DNA from: Candidatus Dormiibacterota bacterium
Lineage (GTDB): Bacteria > Chloroflexota > Dormibacteria > Aeolococcales > Aeolococcaceae
Direction of reading: 5' to 3'
Assembly: GCA_036495095.1 (NCBI GenBank)
Contig: DASXNK010000200.1
Coordinates: forward strand, 1-64,000
Length of the DNA stretch: 64,000 nucleotides
A program made the position numbers and the translations under genes. Under the pieces are notes generated by a model. The model saw nothing but the letters and a program-made list of their open reading frames with translations. It did no database searches and had not been told where the DNA came from. How positions within the stretch are numbered: the first letter of the stretch is position 1; the number at the start of each line of letters is the position of its first letter. This document shows positions 7,932-16,791 of this stretch, piece by piece.

Positions 7932-7986
7932 CGGGGAGATCACGAGGTGCACGCTCGCACCGCGGGCGAGCGAGACCCGTTCCTGA

Positions 7987-8658
7987 CTACGCGGTGGCCG
8001 TGCGCCGGCCGAGGGCGGCGACGAATACGGCCACGAGACCGACGACCAGGGCGATGACGGCCACGACGAGGGCGTGGGTCGCGCTGTCGTCGGCACTGCT
8101 GGTTCCCTGCTTCGCCGATGCCTGGACGGCGTCGATGCGTGGGGTCTGCTTGTCCACCCGGGTCGCGAGCTCGGCGGAGGAGGGCACCTTGTTGGGCCAC
8201 TGCGCCGCGGTGCTGTCCTGCACCGTGTTGAAGGTCTTGTCGCTCGCGGTCACCGTCTCATCGACCGGCGTGCCCTTGACCGCTCCCTTGAGGTGGAAGG
8301 TGTAGTTGCCCGGCGCGGTGGGGATGAAGTGCATCTCGTACTCGCCGGGGATGCCCAGCCCGGTGTCGGGATCGGAGGTGGGGATCAGGGGCATGGGGCC
8401 CATCTTCTGAGCACCCAGGCTGACGTCGACGGTGAGGTCCTTGTCGGTGATGTCGGTGACCGGGCTGTCGCCCTGCTTGACGATCACCTGGACGGCATTG
8501 TCGGAGCCGACGTACGCGGGCTCGTGCACCCATCCCAGGGCGACCGTCAAGGGGCCGAAGGGGTGCACATCGTGGGCGGCGGCGGGGTGGACGATCGCCA
8601 GGCTCATCGTCGCCGCGGCGGCGACGGCGACGATCCGGATCGTGGACAGCGTTCGCAT
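7987..8658 (-). CDS. Exported CopC/YtkA-like protein with C-terminal membrane anchor
   Basis: The 223-residue protein has a signal peptide ending AAA before HDVH, so the mature chain would begin with histidine, as in CopC where that residue binds Cu(II). A domain of about 120 residues follows, with phrases such as GIPGEYEMHFIPTAPGNYTF and VSLGAQKMGPMP that fit the immunoglobulin-like fold of YtkA/CopC-type domains. A helical linker and one membrane helix (about 198-217) end it, with a short basic cytoplasmic tail. Placement on the outer face of the membrane fits copper binding or delivery. GAGGGAG lies six bases before ATG 8658. Family assignment is by pattern, not by search. Confidence 0.65.
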   Translation of the reverse strand: MRTLSTIRIVAVAAAATMSLAIVHPAAAHDVHPFGPLTVALGWVHEPAYVGSDNAVQVIVKQGDSPVTDITDKDLTVDVSLGAQKMGPMPLIPTSDPDTGLGIPGEYEMHFIPTAPGNYTFHLKGAVKGTPVDETVTASDKTFNTVQDSTAAQWPNKVPSSAELATRVDKQTPRIDAVQASAKQGTSSADDSATHALVVAVIALVVGLVAVFVAALGRRTATA

Positions 8659-8843
8659 CGGAGACTCCCTCTCTGGTGTCTGGTGCGCGCCAGGGTGACG
8701 CGCGAGCATTCGCCATTCCTCGGGCCGGGGCCGACCCTCCGCCCCTCGCGTCGAATGCGAGGCCACGGCGGCAGACCTCCGGTTCCCGAGGTGCACGGGA
8801 ACGGCGGGTTGGATCCCCGCGCCGCTCCGCGTCAGGGAGGGGG

Positions 8844-9536
8844 TCAGGCGGGTGGCGGCCGGCTCCAGAGTTGAGCGCCGAAGCGCTGCAGTGGGGTTGG
8901 GCTCCATGAGACCGACGCGCGCCGGGGTGTGGGGACACACCGACACGCCCGGCGGAGCGCGGCGACGAGGCGTTCGCAGTGGTGCAGCCGCGAGGCGCGG
9001 TCGTGGATCTGCCGGCTGATGACCGCCACCACGGCGGCGAGCAGCAGGGCCACCCCGCCATGGACGAGCGGTGCCGCCCAGTGCACTCCCGCGACCGCGC
9101 CCAGGCCGGATGCACGCCCGGTGGTGAGCACCGCCTCGAGGTTCTCCTGCAGGAGGTAGAGGCCGATCTGCCCGAGCGCGAGGGGCGGCCACAGGAGCAG
9201 GATCGAGATGGTCTCGGTGGAGCATGGCGGGGGCTCGTGGACGAGCGTGGAGGTCCGCCCCCTCAGCGCCCTCACCAGCAGCGAGTGGGCGACCTCGAGG
9301 CGGCGTCCCAGCCCCCTCCAGAGCCGCCACGCCCGCACCCCCAGATGCGCGGCGATCAGGGTCAGGAGAGCGCCGAGCGGCAGCATGTAGAGGTGCGTCC
9401 CGCCGAGCACCGTGGCGCGCAGCCCGAGGCCCCCCCCAAGTCGCAGGTACTCGAGGCAGTGGCCGAGCCACACTCCGAGGAAGGTCAGCAGGACTGCGCC
9501 CGCGCCCACCAGATGCCGCTGCCCCCGTCCCCTCAT
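8844..9536 (-). CDS. Four-helix membrane protein of unknown function, paralogue 2 of 3
   Basis: The 230-residue protein has the same layout as the genes at 3258 and 9771: WLGHCLEY, then H.YMLP, then LYLLQENLEA, then HWAAPLVH, and a C-terminus ending SRPPPA. The four conserved blocks fall in or next to four hydrophobic segments. ATG 9536 is preferred because similarity starts there and a TATCCT box lies seven bases upstream on the minus strand; longer starts run into the divergent promoter region. It is divergent from paralogue 3, with about 235 bases between. Function is not known; the copper genes around it suggest a metal or redox role. Confidence 0.75.
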   Translation of the reverse strand: MRGRGQRHLVGAGAVLLTFLGVWLGHCLEYLRLGGGLGLRATVLGGTHLYMLPLGALLTLIAAHLGVRAWRLWRGLGRRLEVAHSLLVRALRGRTSTLVHEPPPCSTETISILLLWPPLALGQIGLYLLQENLEAVLTTGRASGLGAVAGVHWAAPLVHGGVALLLAAVVAVISRQIHDRASRLHHCERLVAALRRACRCVPTPRRASVSWSPTPLQRFGAQLWSRPPPA

Positions 9537-9543
9537 GGGCGGG

Positions 9544-9549
9544 AGGATA
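9544..9549 (-). promoter_or_regulatory. -10 box TATCCT of a leaderless promoter
   Basis: On the minus strand, TATCCT is followed by seven bases and then the ATG at 9536. The ten bases CGCTATCCTC are identical to those before paralogue 1. No Shine-Dalgarno sequence is present between box and start codon. Confidence 0.5.
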
Positions 9550-9679
9550 GCGCAGTGATGACACGTCGGTCGTGACCGATCTCGGTGTACTCGCGAGCAG
9601 TCAGGATCATCACGACAGGCGGTCACTCCGGGGCGGCGCCGTGAGCATCTCGGTCTGCTGCAGGTCGCGGCCGACCTTG

Positions 9680-9708
9680 CGAAAGCAGCAGCACTGGTGC
9701 CACTTTCG
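9680..9708. promoter_or_regulatory. Inverted CGAAAG / CTTTCG element, contains the 11-mer in reverse
   Basis: CGAAAG at 9680-9685 is complementary to CTTTCG at 9703-9708, and GCACTGGTGC lies between them. Read on the minus strand, 9698-9708 is CGAAAGTGGCA, the element also found at 3085 and 4737. It lies between divergent membrane paralogues 2 and 3. Confidence 0.45.
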
Positions 9709-9758
9709 TCAGCGAATCCGGCAATCGCACCGGGGTGGCGGACCCACTCTGGTCAGCG

Positions 9759-9764
9759 TATTCT
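9759..9764 (+). promoter_or_regulatory. -10 box TATTCT of a leaderless promoter
   Basis: TATTCT ends six bases before the ATG at 9771 and no ribosome binding site lies between. This repeats the arrangement at the other two membrane paralogues. The -35 region is not obvious. Confidence 0.45.
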
Positions 9765-9770
9765 GTCCGG

Positions 9771-10478
9771 ATGGTTCGTGGGCGGCAACGACGGCTGTTC
9801 GCGCCCACCCTGGTGCTGGTGGCACTGGTCGGCACCTGGTTGGCGCACACCCTCGAATACCTGCATGTGGCCGGCGGTGCGGGGTTGCGCGCGGAGCTGT
9901 TCGGCTCCGTCCACGCGTACATGCTGCCGGTGGGCGCGCTGCTGCTGGGCCTCTCGGCGGCCGGCGGTGTGGGCTGGTGGCGGGCCTGGCAGGCCATGGG
10001 TCGCCGGCTGGAGGCCGTTCACTCCGCACTCGCCGCCACCTTCCGCGGCCACCGCACCGTCGCACCGCCAACGATCACCGCGACCCCGTCGGGTGCGGCG
10101 CGCCTGGGCTCCCTGGTGATGCTGCTCGTCGCGCTGCAGCTGGGCCTCTACCTCGTCCAGGAGAACCTGGAGGCGGGGATCTCGGGCGCGCCGATGCCCG
10201 GGCTGAGCGCCGTGCTCGGCGCGCACGCCGCCGCCCCGCTCGTGCACCTCGCCGTCGCGACCCTGCTCGCCAATCTCATGGCGATCGCGAACCGGACGCT
10301 CCGGCGTCGCGGCGAGCGCATCAGCGGGGTCGCCCGGCTGCTGGTCGTCCTCCTCGCCATCCTCGCTCCCACGCCTCCGCCGCCGGCTCCGGCCGCGGCG
10401 TGGCGGCCATCCGCCCTCGACCGCCTCGGGCGCCACCTCTGGAGCCGCCCGCCCCCGACCGCTCTCCCCGCTCGCTGA
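9771..10478 (+). CDS. Four-helix membrane protein of unknown function, paralogue 3 of 3
   Basis: The 235-residue protein carries the four shared blocks WLAHTLEY, H.YMLP, LYLVQENLEA and HAAAPLVH, and ends LWSRPPPTALPAR, close to the end of paralogue 2. Hydrophobic segments near 10-30, 44-66, 110-135 and 155-180 suggest four membrane helices with a short cytoplasmic loop rich in arginine. ATG 9771 is chosen over the ATG at 9735 because similarity to the paralogues starts there and the -10 box lies six bases before it. It is followed after 52 bases by a gene for a soluble protein. Confidence 0.75.
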   Translation: MVRGRQRRLFAPTLVLVALVGTWLAHTLEYLHVAGGAGLRAELFGSVHAYMLPVGALLLGLSAAGGVGWWRAWQAMGRRLEAVHSALAATFRGHRTVAPPTITATPSGAARLGSLVMLLVALQLGLYLVQENLEAGISGAPMPGLSAVLGAHAAAPLVHLAVATLLANLMAIANRTLRRRGERISGVARLLVVLLAILAPTPPPPAPAAAWRPSALDRLGRHLWSRPPPTALPAR

Positions 10479-10530
10479 TCCCGGCCGGCGCGGCACACCC
10501 GCGCGGCCACAACGAGACAGGAGGAGAACC

Positions 10531-11025
10531 GTGCTCGCAAGCACCGTACGTCCGCATGGATGGCCCGTCATGGAGAGCCGCCCGGAGAAGCAGGTGCGGC
10601 TGGAGGCCGAGCTCACCGCCATCGACGAGAACATCGTCGACCACCCCAGCACGCTGCGGCTCGCGGAGCTGCTGGCCACGCGAAAGCGCGTGTACGAGGA
10701 GCTTCATCCCGGCAGCCGCCACGGCGGGGCCCCCGGGCGCGCAGGGGGTGGCAAGGCACTCCGCAGGGAGGCGGGGCTCCCGCTGGTTCGCTCTCACGCC
10801 GCAGACGCCGCCGCCTGCACCGGGCTCGCGGACCGCAGCGTGCGGCAGCTGGTGCAGATCGCCGAGGACATCCCCGCGCCGCTGCGCGATCTCATCCGCG
10901 ACACACCGCTGGCTTCGCGTCAGCGATGGCTCCTGGGGATCGCCCGTCTCTGGCGCGACCCCGAGGAGCAGCGCCGCCGGATCAGCGCGGCGCTGCCTCC
11001 GAGCCACCCCGAGGGTTGTCGCTGA
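10531..11025 (+). CDS. Hypothetical soluble protein, helical
   Basis: The 164-residue protein is rich in Arg, Glu, Leu and Ala and has no signal peptide or membrane segment. The N-terminal part (about 15-60) looks like a helical hairpin; the C-terminal part (about 100-155) is another helical region with VRQLVQIAEDIPAPLRDL and RQRWLLGIARLW. I recognise no family. The GTG at 10531 is supported by AGGAGGAG at 10519-10526; the ATG at 10570 lacks a comparable site. It lies downstream of membrane paralogue 3 on the same strand and ends at a strong hairpin. Confidence 0.6.
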   Translation: MLASTVRPHGWPVMESRPEKQVRLEAELTAIDENIVDHPSTLRLAELLATRKRVYEELHPGSRHGGAPGRAGGGKALRREAGLPLVRSHAADAAACTGLADRSVRQLVQIAEDIPAPLRDLIRDTPLASRQRWLLGIARLWRDPEEQRRRISAALPPSHPEGCR

Positions 11026-11037
11026 GCCGGAGAGCCG

Positions 11038-11067
11038 GGACGGCCGCCCGCCGGCGGGTGGCCGTCC
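11038..11067. terminator. 15-base-pair hairpin between convergent genes
   Basis: Arms 11038-11052 and 11053-11067 pair at every position except one G-T. It lies 13 bases past the stop of the plus-strand gene and 22 bases past that of the minus-strand gene, so it can end both transcripts. Two Ts follow on the plus strand. Confidence 0.75.
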
Positions 11068-11088
11068 TTGCGGCGGCACCAGCGGTGG

Positions 11089-11832
11089 TCAGCCGGCGGT
11101 CCTGCCCGGCAGCGACGGAATCGTCCGTGGCTGGAAGACGAACGTGCAGTCCGACTGGCCGAGCACGTGCACGTTGGCCCACCCGACGGACGTCGCAGGG
11201 AGCGACGCCGGTAGGGTGAAGAATCCGTTCATACAGATCGCTCCCACGGTGTTCGCGAGAAAGCCGCGTCCGGCGACCTCCCTGGCGCCGCCACAACCGG
11301 CGCCTCGCAGCGCAACCGTTCCGGGACTGGCACCGGGCAGCGGTCCCAGGCCCAGCAGCAGCCTCCCCTCCATCGGGATGTCGGCCTGCGGGATCGGGTT
11401 GTTGGGGTCGGCGCGCAGCGGCTGAAGCACCGAACCGTCGTTGAAGCGCATGACGCATTGATCACACGTGAACCGCGCCGAGTCCGCCCTGAGGGCACCG
11501 TTCCCCGGGTCGATCCAGAACTGCACACTGGCATGTTCGATGGCGCCGATCTCCGGCCCCGTCTGACTGTTGTTCACGACGCCGGTGACCGGATCGATCT
11601 GGGTGGCGCCGAAGGGTCCGGAGAAGCTGAATGTCACCACGCCCCTGGTGGGATCCAGGTTCTCGAAGCTGCCCACGACATGGAATTTGAGGACGAGCTT
11701 GCGAAGCGCATCGTCGGGGGTGGGAAGGATCGCAGCGTGCACGGGCGCGGTCGCCCCTCGTTGGGAGACGACACTGCCGGTCAACCCCGCCGCCATGGCG
11801 AGGGCTGCGGCGGAGAACCAGAATTTCTTCAC
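11089..11832 (-). CDS. Secreted protein of unknown function
   Basis: The 247-residue protein begins with a signal peptide (MKKFWFSAAALAMAAGLTG, cleavage probably near 31-33). The mature part is rich in Gly, Pro and Asn and looks beta-rich, with phrases such as GVVTFSFSGPFG and ASVQFWIDPGNGALRAD and a pair of cysteines in FTCDQCVMRF plus CGG and ICMNG further on. The start codon is a GTG at 11832 and the ribosome site is weak. About 110 bases upstream lies an AT-rich stretch that probably holds the promoter. I do not recognise the family. Confidence 0.65.
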   Translation of the reverse strand: MKKFWFSAAALAMAAGLTGSVVSQRGATAPVHAAILPTPDDALRKLVLKFHVVGSFENLDPTRGVVTFSFSGPFGATQIDPVTGVVNNSQTGPEIGAIEHASVQFWIDPGNGALRADSARFTCDQCVMRFNDGSVLQPLRADPNNPIPQADIPMEGRLLLGLGPLPGASPGTVALRGAGCGGAREVAGRGFLANTVGAICMNGFFTLPASLPATSVGWANVHVLGQSDCTFVFQPRTIPSLPGRTAG

Positions 11833-11966
11833 GAATGTACCCCGGAGGCACGGCAGAGGCCGTCACGGAACGCCGCCTCCGTGACAGTGACGACGGCACC
11901 CGCGCAGGTGGACCGTCGCCCTGGCCGACCCGCCCGGTCCGTCGCCCCGGCAACATACCATGAGCA

Positions 11967-11983
11967 ATCACACATATAGTGAT
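11967..11983. promoter_or_regulatory. AT-rich dyad ATCAC-N7-GTGAT, possible operator
   Basis: ATCAC (11967-11971) and GTGAT (11979-11983) flank ACATATA in one of the few AT-rich patches of the window (about 11953-11995). It lies upstream of the secreted-protein gene on the minus strand, leaving a leader of more than 100 bases. The nearby gap 11833-12092 shows no gene. Confidence 0.35.
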
Positions 11984-12092
11984 ACCAAACCGGAATGGCG
12001 TGATCAGCGGGTCGCATGACATCCGCACACCCTGCGAGACCGGTGAGGGGCGGGAGCGACCGGGAGCTGCGAGGCCAGACGCGCCTCGACCC

Positions 12093-13862
12093 TCAGGCGG
12101 CTTCGATCCGGCAGATCGGCACGTCCTGGGCGACCGTGTCGCCGACCCTGGCGGCCAGCTCACGGACCACGCCGTCGATGTGGGCGTGCACGCCGTTCTC
12201 CATCTTCATGGCCTCCACGACGGCGACGAGGTCGCCGGCCGTGACCCGCTGCCCCTCCTCCACCGCCAGGCGGACGACCGTGCCCTGCATCGGGGCACGG
12301 ACGACGTCGCTCCGCGCCGGCTGGTCGTGGCCCCGCAGGGACCGGTCGGCGATGCCCGCCGCGACCGAGGCGGCGGCCGTCCCCCGGAGCAGGGCGAGAC
12401 CCGGCAGCCGAACCCTGAGCGCCCGGGTGCCGATGCGGACCGCGACGGTGTCCGGAGGAGGATCCGGGACGGCGCCGGGTGGGGTGGCGCTGACGCCACC
12501 GGTGAGGTGGTGCTCCTCGATCCACCGCGTGTGGATGGCGAAGCCGCGGCCGTCGCCGACGAAGTCCGGGTGCTCGACCACCGAACGGTGGAAGGGGACG
12601 ACCGTGGGCAGGCCCTCGATCCGGAGCTCGGCGAGGGCGCGACGGGCCCGGGCCAGCGCGTGGGTGCGGTCCCGGCCGGTGACGATGAGCTTGGCCAGGA
12701 GCGAGTCGAACCGGCCGCCGACGACGCTGCCGGCCGCGACGCCGCTGTCGATGCGGACGCCGGGTCCGCCGGGGAGCTCGAGGGCGGTGATGGTGCCCGG
12801 CACCGGCAGGAAGTTCCGGGCGGGGTCCTCGCTGTTCAGCCGGAACTCGAAGGCGTGGCCGCGACTGACGGGCTCGGCGGGCAGCTGCAGTGGCTCGCCC
12901 GCGGCGATGCGCAACTGCTCGGCCACGAGGTCGAGCCCGGTGGTCTCCTCGGTGACAGGGTGCTCGACCTGGAGCCGGGCGTTCACCTCGAGGAAGGACA
13001 CGGTGCCGTCCTCCGCGACCAGGTACTCCACCGTGCCCGCGCTCTGGTAGCCGACCTCCCGGCAGATGGCGACGGCGGACTCGTGGATCGCCTGCCGCTG
13101 GCCGTCCGTCAGGAACGGGGCCGGCGCCTCCTCGACCAGCTTCTGGTGGCGGCGCTGCAGCGAGCAGTCGCGGGTGCCGACGACGACCACCGTGCCGTGC
13201 GTGTCCGCCAGCACCTGCGCCTCGACGTGCCGGGCCCGGGGCAGGTAGCGCTCGACGAAGCACTCGCCACGTCCGAAGGCCGCGGTCGCCTCGCGCCCCG
13301 CCGAGGCGAACAGCTCGCCGATGTCCTCGGCCCGATGGACGATCTTGATCCCCCGTCCCCCGCCTCCGAATGCGGCCTTGATCGCCAGCGGGAAGCCGTG
13401 ACGCTCGGCGAACTCCTCCACCTCGCCGACGTCGCTGATCGGCCGGTCGGTCCCTGCCACCATGGGAGCGCCGACGCGGCGGGCCACGGCGCGGGCCGAG
13501 ACCTTGTCGCCGAGTGCACGCATGGCCGGGGGCGGCGGACCGATCCACGTCAGACCGGCGCCGATGACGGCCTCGGCGAAGGAGGCGTCCTCGGCGAGGA
13601 AACCGTACCCCGGGTGGACGGCGTCGGCACCGGACTCCCTGGCCACCCCCAGCAGCGCGGTGCGATTGAGGTAGGTCTCCGCCGGTGCGTCGCCCGCAAG
13701 GCGGTGGGCCTCATCGGCCAGACGGGTGTGGGGAGCCCCCTCGTCGGGATCGGCGTAACAGGCGATGCTGCGCAGCCCCGCATCCCGGCAGGCGCGCACC
13801 ACCCGGACGGCGATCTCGCCCCGGTTCGCGACCAGCACCGCGGTCACCGCTCTCGTGGTCAC
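12093..13862 (-). CDS. Acyl-CoA carboxylase alpha subunit: biotin carboxylase plus biotin carrier
   Basis: The 589-residue protein has the biotin carboxylase fold: the N-terminal ANRGEIAVR, the ATP-grasp glycine loop GGGGRGIK and the active-site phrase [14 protein letters not shown] linker and a biotinyl domain with EAMKMEN (modified Lys) end the chain. It carboxylates its own biotin with ATP and bicarbonate and passes the group to the carboxyltransferase encoded two genes upstream. The start is the GTG at 13862, which overlaps the TGA of the CitE-like gene as GTGA. The gene set resembles accA1/accD1 of mycobacteria, where the substrate is 3-methylcrotonyl-CoA from leucine; propionyl-CoA or another acyl-CoA remains possible. 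Confidence 0.9.
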   Translation of the reverse strand: MTTRAVTAVLVANRGEIAVRVVRACRDAGLRSIACYADPDEGAPHTRLADEAHRLAGDAPAETYLNRTALLGVARESGADAVHPGYGFLAEDASFAEAVIGAGLTWIGPPPPAMRALGDKVSARAVARRVGAPMVAGTDRPISDVGEVEEFAERHGFPLAIKAAFGGGGRGIKIVHRAEDIGELFASAGREATAAFGRGECFVERYLPRARHVEAQVLADTHGTVVVVGTRDCSLQRRHQKLVEEAPAPFLTDGQRQAIHESAVAICREVGYQSAGTVEYLVAEDGTVSFLEVNARLQVEHPVTEETTGLDLVAEQLRIAAGEPLQLPAEPVSRGHAFEFRLNSEDPARNFLPVPGTITALELPGGPGVRIDSGVAAGSVVGGRFDSLLAKLIVTGRDRTHALARARRALAELRIEGLPTVVPFHRSVVEHPDFVGDGRGFAIHTRWIEEHHLTGGVSATPPGAVPDPPPDTVAVRIGTRALRVRLPGLALLRGTAAASVAAGIADRSLRGHDQPARSDVVRAPMQGTVVRLAVEEGQRVTAGDLVAVVEAMKMENGVHAHIDGVVRELAARVGDTVAQDVPICRIEAA

Positions 13863-14689
13863 GACCGGCTCGCCGCCACGCCCGCTCGCTCGAGGACCTG
13901 GCGGGCCAGGCGGAGGTGGACGGCGTCCACCATCCGCCCGTCGACCACGGCCACTCCGAACGTGATCGCCGCCTCGACGACGCGCCGGGCGGCGGCGACC
14001 TCCGCCTCGCTCGGAGTGAACACGCCATGGGCGAGCGTGACCTGCCGGGGGTGCACGCACAGCTTCCCCGCGTAGCCGAGCGCGCGACCCGCCTCCGCGT
14101 CGGCCACGAAGGCGTCGTCGTCGTCCAGAGCGACGACGGCCTGGTCGATCACCGGTGTGCCGGCCAGTCGCCCCGCCAGCACCACCTCGCTGCGAGCGTG
14201 GAGGACCTCGAGCCCGCCGGGGGTCCGCCGGCCGCCGACGTCGGCGATGAAGTCCTCGGCGCCGAAGTAGGCGGCGGTGACGGCGCCGGTGCCGAGGACC
14301 TCGCGCGCCCGGCCCACCCCGAGTGCCGTCTCGACACCGACCACCAGGCACGCCTCGGCGCCCAGCGCGGTGGCGAGCCGATCGCCCAGCCCGGTCACGG
14401 CCTCGGGGTCGTCCGCCTTCGGGAGCACGACCCCGGCCGCGCCGCCGGCGACGGCGGCGGCCACGTCCGCATCGTGCCACGGCGTCCCGGGCGGGTTCAC
14501 CCGCACCAGCACGGTGCTGCCGGGCACCCGGAGCTCCGCCCCCTGCACCGCCTCGCGGGCGGCGTCCTTGCCGGCGGCGGACACGGCGTCCTCGAGGTCG
14601 ACGACGACCACGTCGGGTCGCCACCGTGGCACCTTGGCGAGCAGCTCGAGCCGGTGCCCGGGGACGAACAGGACGCTGCGGAACCTCAT
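13859..14689 (-). CDS. HpcH/HpaI-family CoA-ester lyase (CitE-like)
   Basis: The 276-residue protein has the TIM-barrel pattern of CitE-like lyases: LFVPGHR at the start, [10 protein letters not shown] with acidic metal ligands, RVNPPGTPW, and VGVETALGV. These enzymes cleave or form malyl-, citramalyl- or hydroxymethylglutaryl-CoA type thioesters with Mg2+. In mycobacteria the equivalent gene, Rv2498c, sits in the leucine-degradation cluster. The ATG at 14689 lies 17 bases past the end of the carboxyltransferase gene, and its stop overlaps the next start by four bases. Exact substrate cannot be read from the sequence. Confidence 0.85.
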   Translation of the reverse strand: MRFRSVLFVPGHRLELLAKVPRWRPDVVVVDLEDAVSAAGKDAAREAVQGAELRVPGSTVLVRVNPPGTPWHDADVAAAVAGGAAGVVLPKADDPEAVTGLGDRLATALGAEACLVVGVETALGVGRAREVLGTGAVTAAYFGAEDFIADVGGRRTPGGLEVLHARSEVVLAGRLAGTPVIDQAVVALDDDDAFVADAEAGRALGYAGKLCVHPRQVTLAHGVFTPSEAEVAAARRVVEAAITFGVAVVDGRMVDAVHLRLARQVLERAGVAASRS

Positions 14690-14705
14690 GCGGACGCCGG
14701 CACCG

Positions 14706-16226
14706 TCAGACGGGGCTGACGACGTGGTGGCGGCGGCCCGGCGTCCGTCCCCAGCCGTCGGCCGCCGCCAGGCGCGCGATCAGCTCCGCCCTCAGGGCGG
14801 GCGGGTCGACGACGGCGTCGACGACGAGCTCGCTGCCCAGGCGGAGAAGGTTCATCTCCGCCCCCTGCTCGGCCACCCGTGCGGTGATGTAGGCGGCGCG
14901 CTCCTCCGGGTCGGAGATCTCGGCGATCCGGTTGGCGTACATTGCGTTCGCCGAGGCCTCGGGCGACATCGTGCCGATCGTGGCGGTGGGCAGTGCGAGC
15001 GTGGCCCGAGGCTCGAAGCCGGGGGCGCACATCGCGTAGTAGCCGGCGGCGTACGCCTTGCGCATCACCACGGTGAAGCGGGGGACCTCGGCGCTCGCCA
15101 TCGCCGTCAGCATCTTTGCGCCGTGGCGGATGATCCCCTGACGCTCGACGGCCACGCCCACCATGAACCCCGGGACGTCCTGGAGGAAGATCAGCGGGAT
15201 GTTGAACGCGTCGCACAGCCAGATGAACCGTGCCGCCTTGTCGGCGGAGTCGACGAAGATCGCCCCGGCCCGCACCGACGGCTGGTTGGCCACGATCCCG
15301 ATCACCCGGCCGTCGAGCCGGGCGAGGCCGGTGACCATCTCCTGGGCCCAGAGCGCCTTGATCTCGAAGAACGACCCGCCGTCGACGAATCGGTCGATCA
15401 CGTCCCGAACGTCGTAGGCGAGGTTCGGATCGGTGGGGATCAGACCCTCGGGCCAGTCGAGGATGTCCGGGGGTCGGGACTCGATCGTCGCCGGCGGCTG
15501 CCGGAACGAGGCGGGCAGGTACGAGAACAGCAGGCGGGCGGCCGCGATCGCCTCCCAGTCGGCGCTGAAGACCTCGTCGCCACACCCCGAGACGGACGCG
15601 TGCATCATCGCCCCACCCATCTCCTCCAGGGTCGAGATCTCGCCGGTGACCTTCTCCGCCACCCGTGGTGACGCCAGGTACATCGAGGCGTTGCCCTCCA
15701 CCATGCCGACCCAGTCCGTGAATGCCGGCATGTAGGCGCCGCCCGCGGCCGAGGGGCCGTGCAGGCAGCAGATCTGCGGCACCCGTCCGGAGAGGCGGAT
15801 CTGGAGGTGGAAGATCGCGGCTGCGCCGCGACGCCCGGGGAAGAACCCCATCTGGTCCGAGAGGCGGCCGCCTGCGGCGTCGACGAGGTAGAAGACGGGA
15901 AGCAGGTCACGGTCGGCCCGCTCCAGGATCCGAACCTGCTTCTCGCAGCTCAGGCCGCCCCAGGAGCCGGCCTTGACCGTGAAGTCGTGAGCGATGACGG
16001 CGACAGGCCGTCCCTCGATGCGGCCGACGCCGGTGAGCACTCCGTCGGCCGGGAGGCCCGCGCGGCCTGCGTTGGCCAGCAGGCCGTCCTCCACCCATGA
16101 ATCGGGGTCGAGGAGCAGGCGGAGGCGGTCGCGGACAGGGAGCTTGCCCGGCCACCTGGAGGCGTCGAGACCGGCGAGGGCGGCCGTCCGGGCGGCGAGC
16201 ACGTCGGGCGCGGGATTCGGCGCCAC
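14706..16226 (-). CDS. Acyl-CoA carboxylase beta subunit (carboxyltransferase)
   Basis: This 506-residue subunit shows the two crotonase-like halves of the AccD/PccB/MccB family: GRIEGRPVAVIAHDFTVKAG, GPSAAGGAYMPAFTDW in the first half, and GSFFEIKALWAQEMVTGLAR, VRAGAIFVDSADKAARFI, LQDVPGFMVG and EASANAMYANRI in the second. It transfers the carboxyl group from biotin to the acyl-CoA. The phrasing and neighbours favour methylcrotonyl-CoA carboxylase over propionyl-CoA carboxylase. The GTG at 16226 lies two bases after the stop of the MaoC-like gene, so the set is translated from one message. Confidence 0.88.
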   Translation of the reverse strand: MAPNPAPDVLAARTAALAGLDASRWPGKLPVRDRLRLLLDPDSWVEDGLLANAGRAGLPADGVLTGVGRIEGRPVAVIAHDFTVKAGSWGGLSCEKQVRILERADRDLLPVFYLVDAAGGRLSDQMGFFPGRRGAAAIFHLQIRLSGRVPQICCLHGPSAAGGAYMPAFTDWVGMVEGNASMYLASPRVAEKVTGEISTLEEMGGAMMHASVSGCGDEVFSADWEAIAAARLLFSYLPASFRQPPATIESRPPDILDWPEGLIPTDPNLAYDVRDVIDRFVDGGSFFEIKALWAQEMVTGLARLDGRVIGIVANQPSVRAGAIFVDSADKAARFIWLCDAFNIPLIFLQDVPGFMVGVAVERQGIIRHGAKMLTAMASAEVPRFTVVMRKAYAAGYYAMCAPGFEPRATLALPTATIGTMSPEASANAMYANRIAEISDPEERAAYITARVAEQGAEMNLLRLGSELVVDAVVDPPALRAELIARLAAADGWGRTPGRRHHVVSPV

Positions 16227-16228
16227 GC

Positions 16229-16726
16229 TCAGGCGTCCGCGACCGGACGGCGGTACATGAGACCGGTGCGCCGGAGCCGGCAGACCAGCTCGTCGCGCTG
16301 GTTGTACGCCCGGTGCTCGAAGACGACCAGGCCGTTCTGTGGCCGGGACCGCGACTCCCTCGCCTCCACGACCTCGCTGATGACCCTGATCGTGTCGCCG
16401 GGGAAGACGGGGGCGGGGAAGGTCACGTCGCTGAGCCCCAGCTGGGCAACGATCGTGCCGAGCGTCAGCTCGGGCACCGACAACCCGACCACCAGCGCCA
16501 CGGTGAACATGCTGTTGACCAGCGGCCGGCCGAACTCCGTCCCCGCGGCGTAGTCGGCGTCGAGATGCATCGGCGCGGGGTTCATGGTCATCGTCGTGAA
16601 GAGCACGTTGTCCGTCTCGGTCACGGTCCGGCGGATGACATGCTCGACCATGAACCCGACCGGCAATTCCTCGAACCACCGGCCCGACACGGCGCGGCCG
16701 CCAGCGGTACGGTCACCTGAGAGCAC
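16229..16726 (-). CDS. MaoC-like hot-dog-fold dehydratase
   Basis: The 165-residue protein contains the MaoC hydratase-2 motif as [12 protein letters not shown] followed by GRPLVNSMF, and a second conserved part [17 protein letters not shown]. Such enzymes add water to or remove it from enoyl-CoA esters. Partnered with the CitE-like lyase it may form or break a methyl-branched hydroxyacyl-CoA. It is the first gene of a four-gene operon and is divergent from a TetR regulator. The start at GTG 16726 follows a G-run by about eight bases; the GTG at 16690 gives a more usual family length and is an alternative. Confidence 0.8.
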   Translation of the reverse strand: MLSGDRTAGGRAVSGRWFEELPVGFMVEHVIRRTVTETDNVLFTTMTMNPAPMHLDADYAAGTEFGRPLVNSMFTVALVVGLSVPELTLGTIVAQLGLSDVTFPAPVFPGDTIRVISEVVEARESRSRPQNGLVVFEHRAYNQRDELVCRLRRTGLMYRRPVADA

Positions 16727-16750
16727 GCGCTTGACCCCCGGTCCGAGATT

Positions 16751-16764
16751 AATTATCGTTCATT
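16751..16764. promoter_or_regulatory. Candidate TetR operator
   Basis: AATTATCGTTCATT is a partial dyad around CG in the 65-base gap between the divergent MaoC-like operon and the tetR gene. Actinobacterial TetR operators often have the form of A/T arms about a central CG. Its place and AT-richness support autoregulation and control of the operon. Confidence 0.45.
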
Positions 16765-16791
16765 CCGGTGGACATAATGTAGGCAGGGCCG

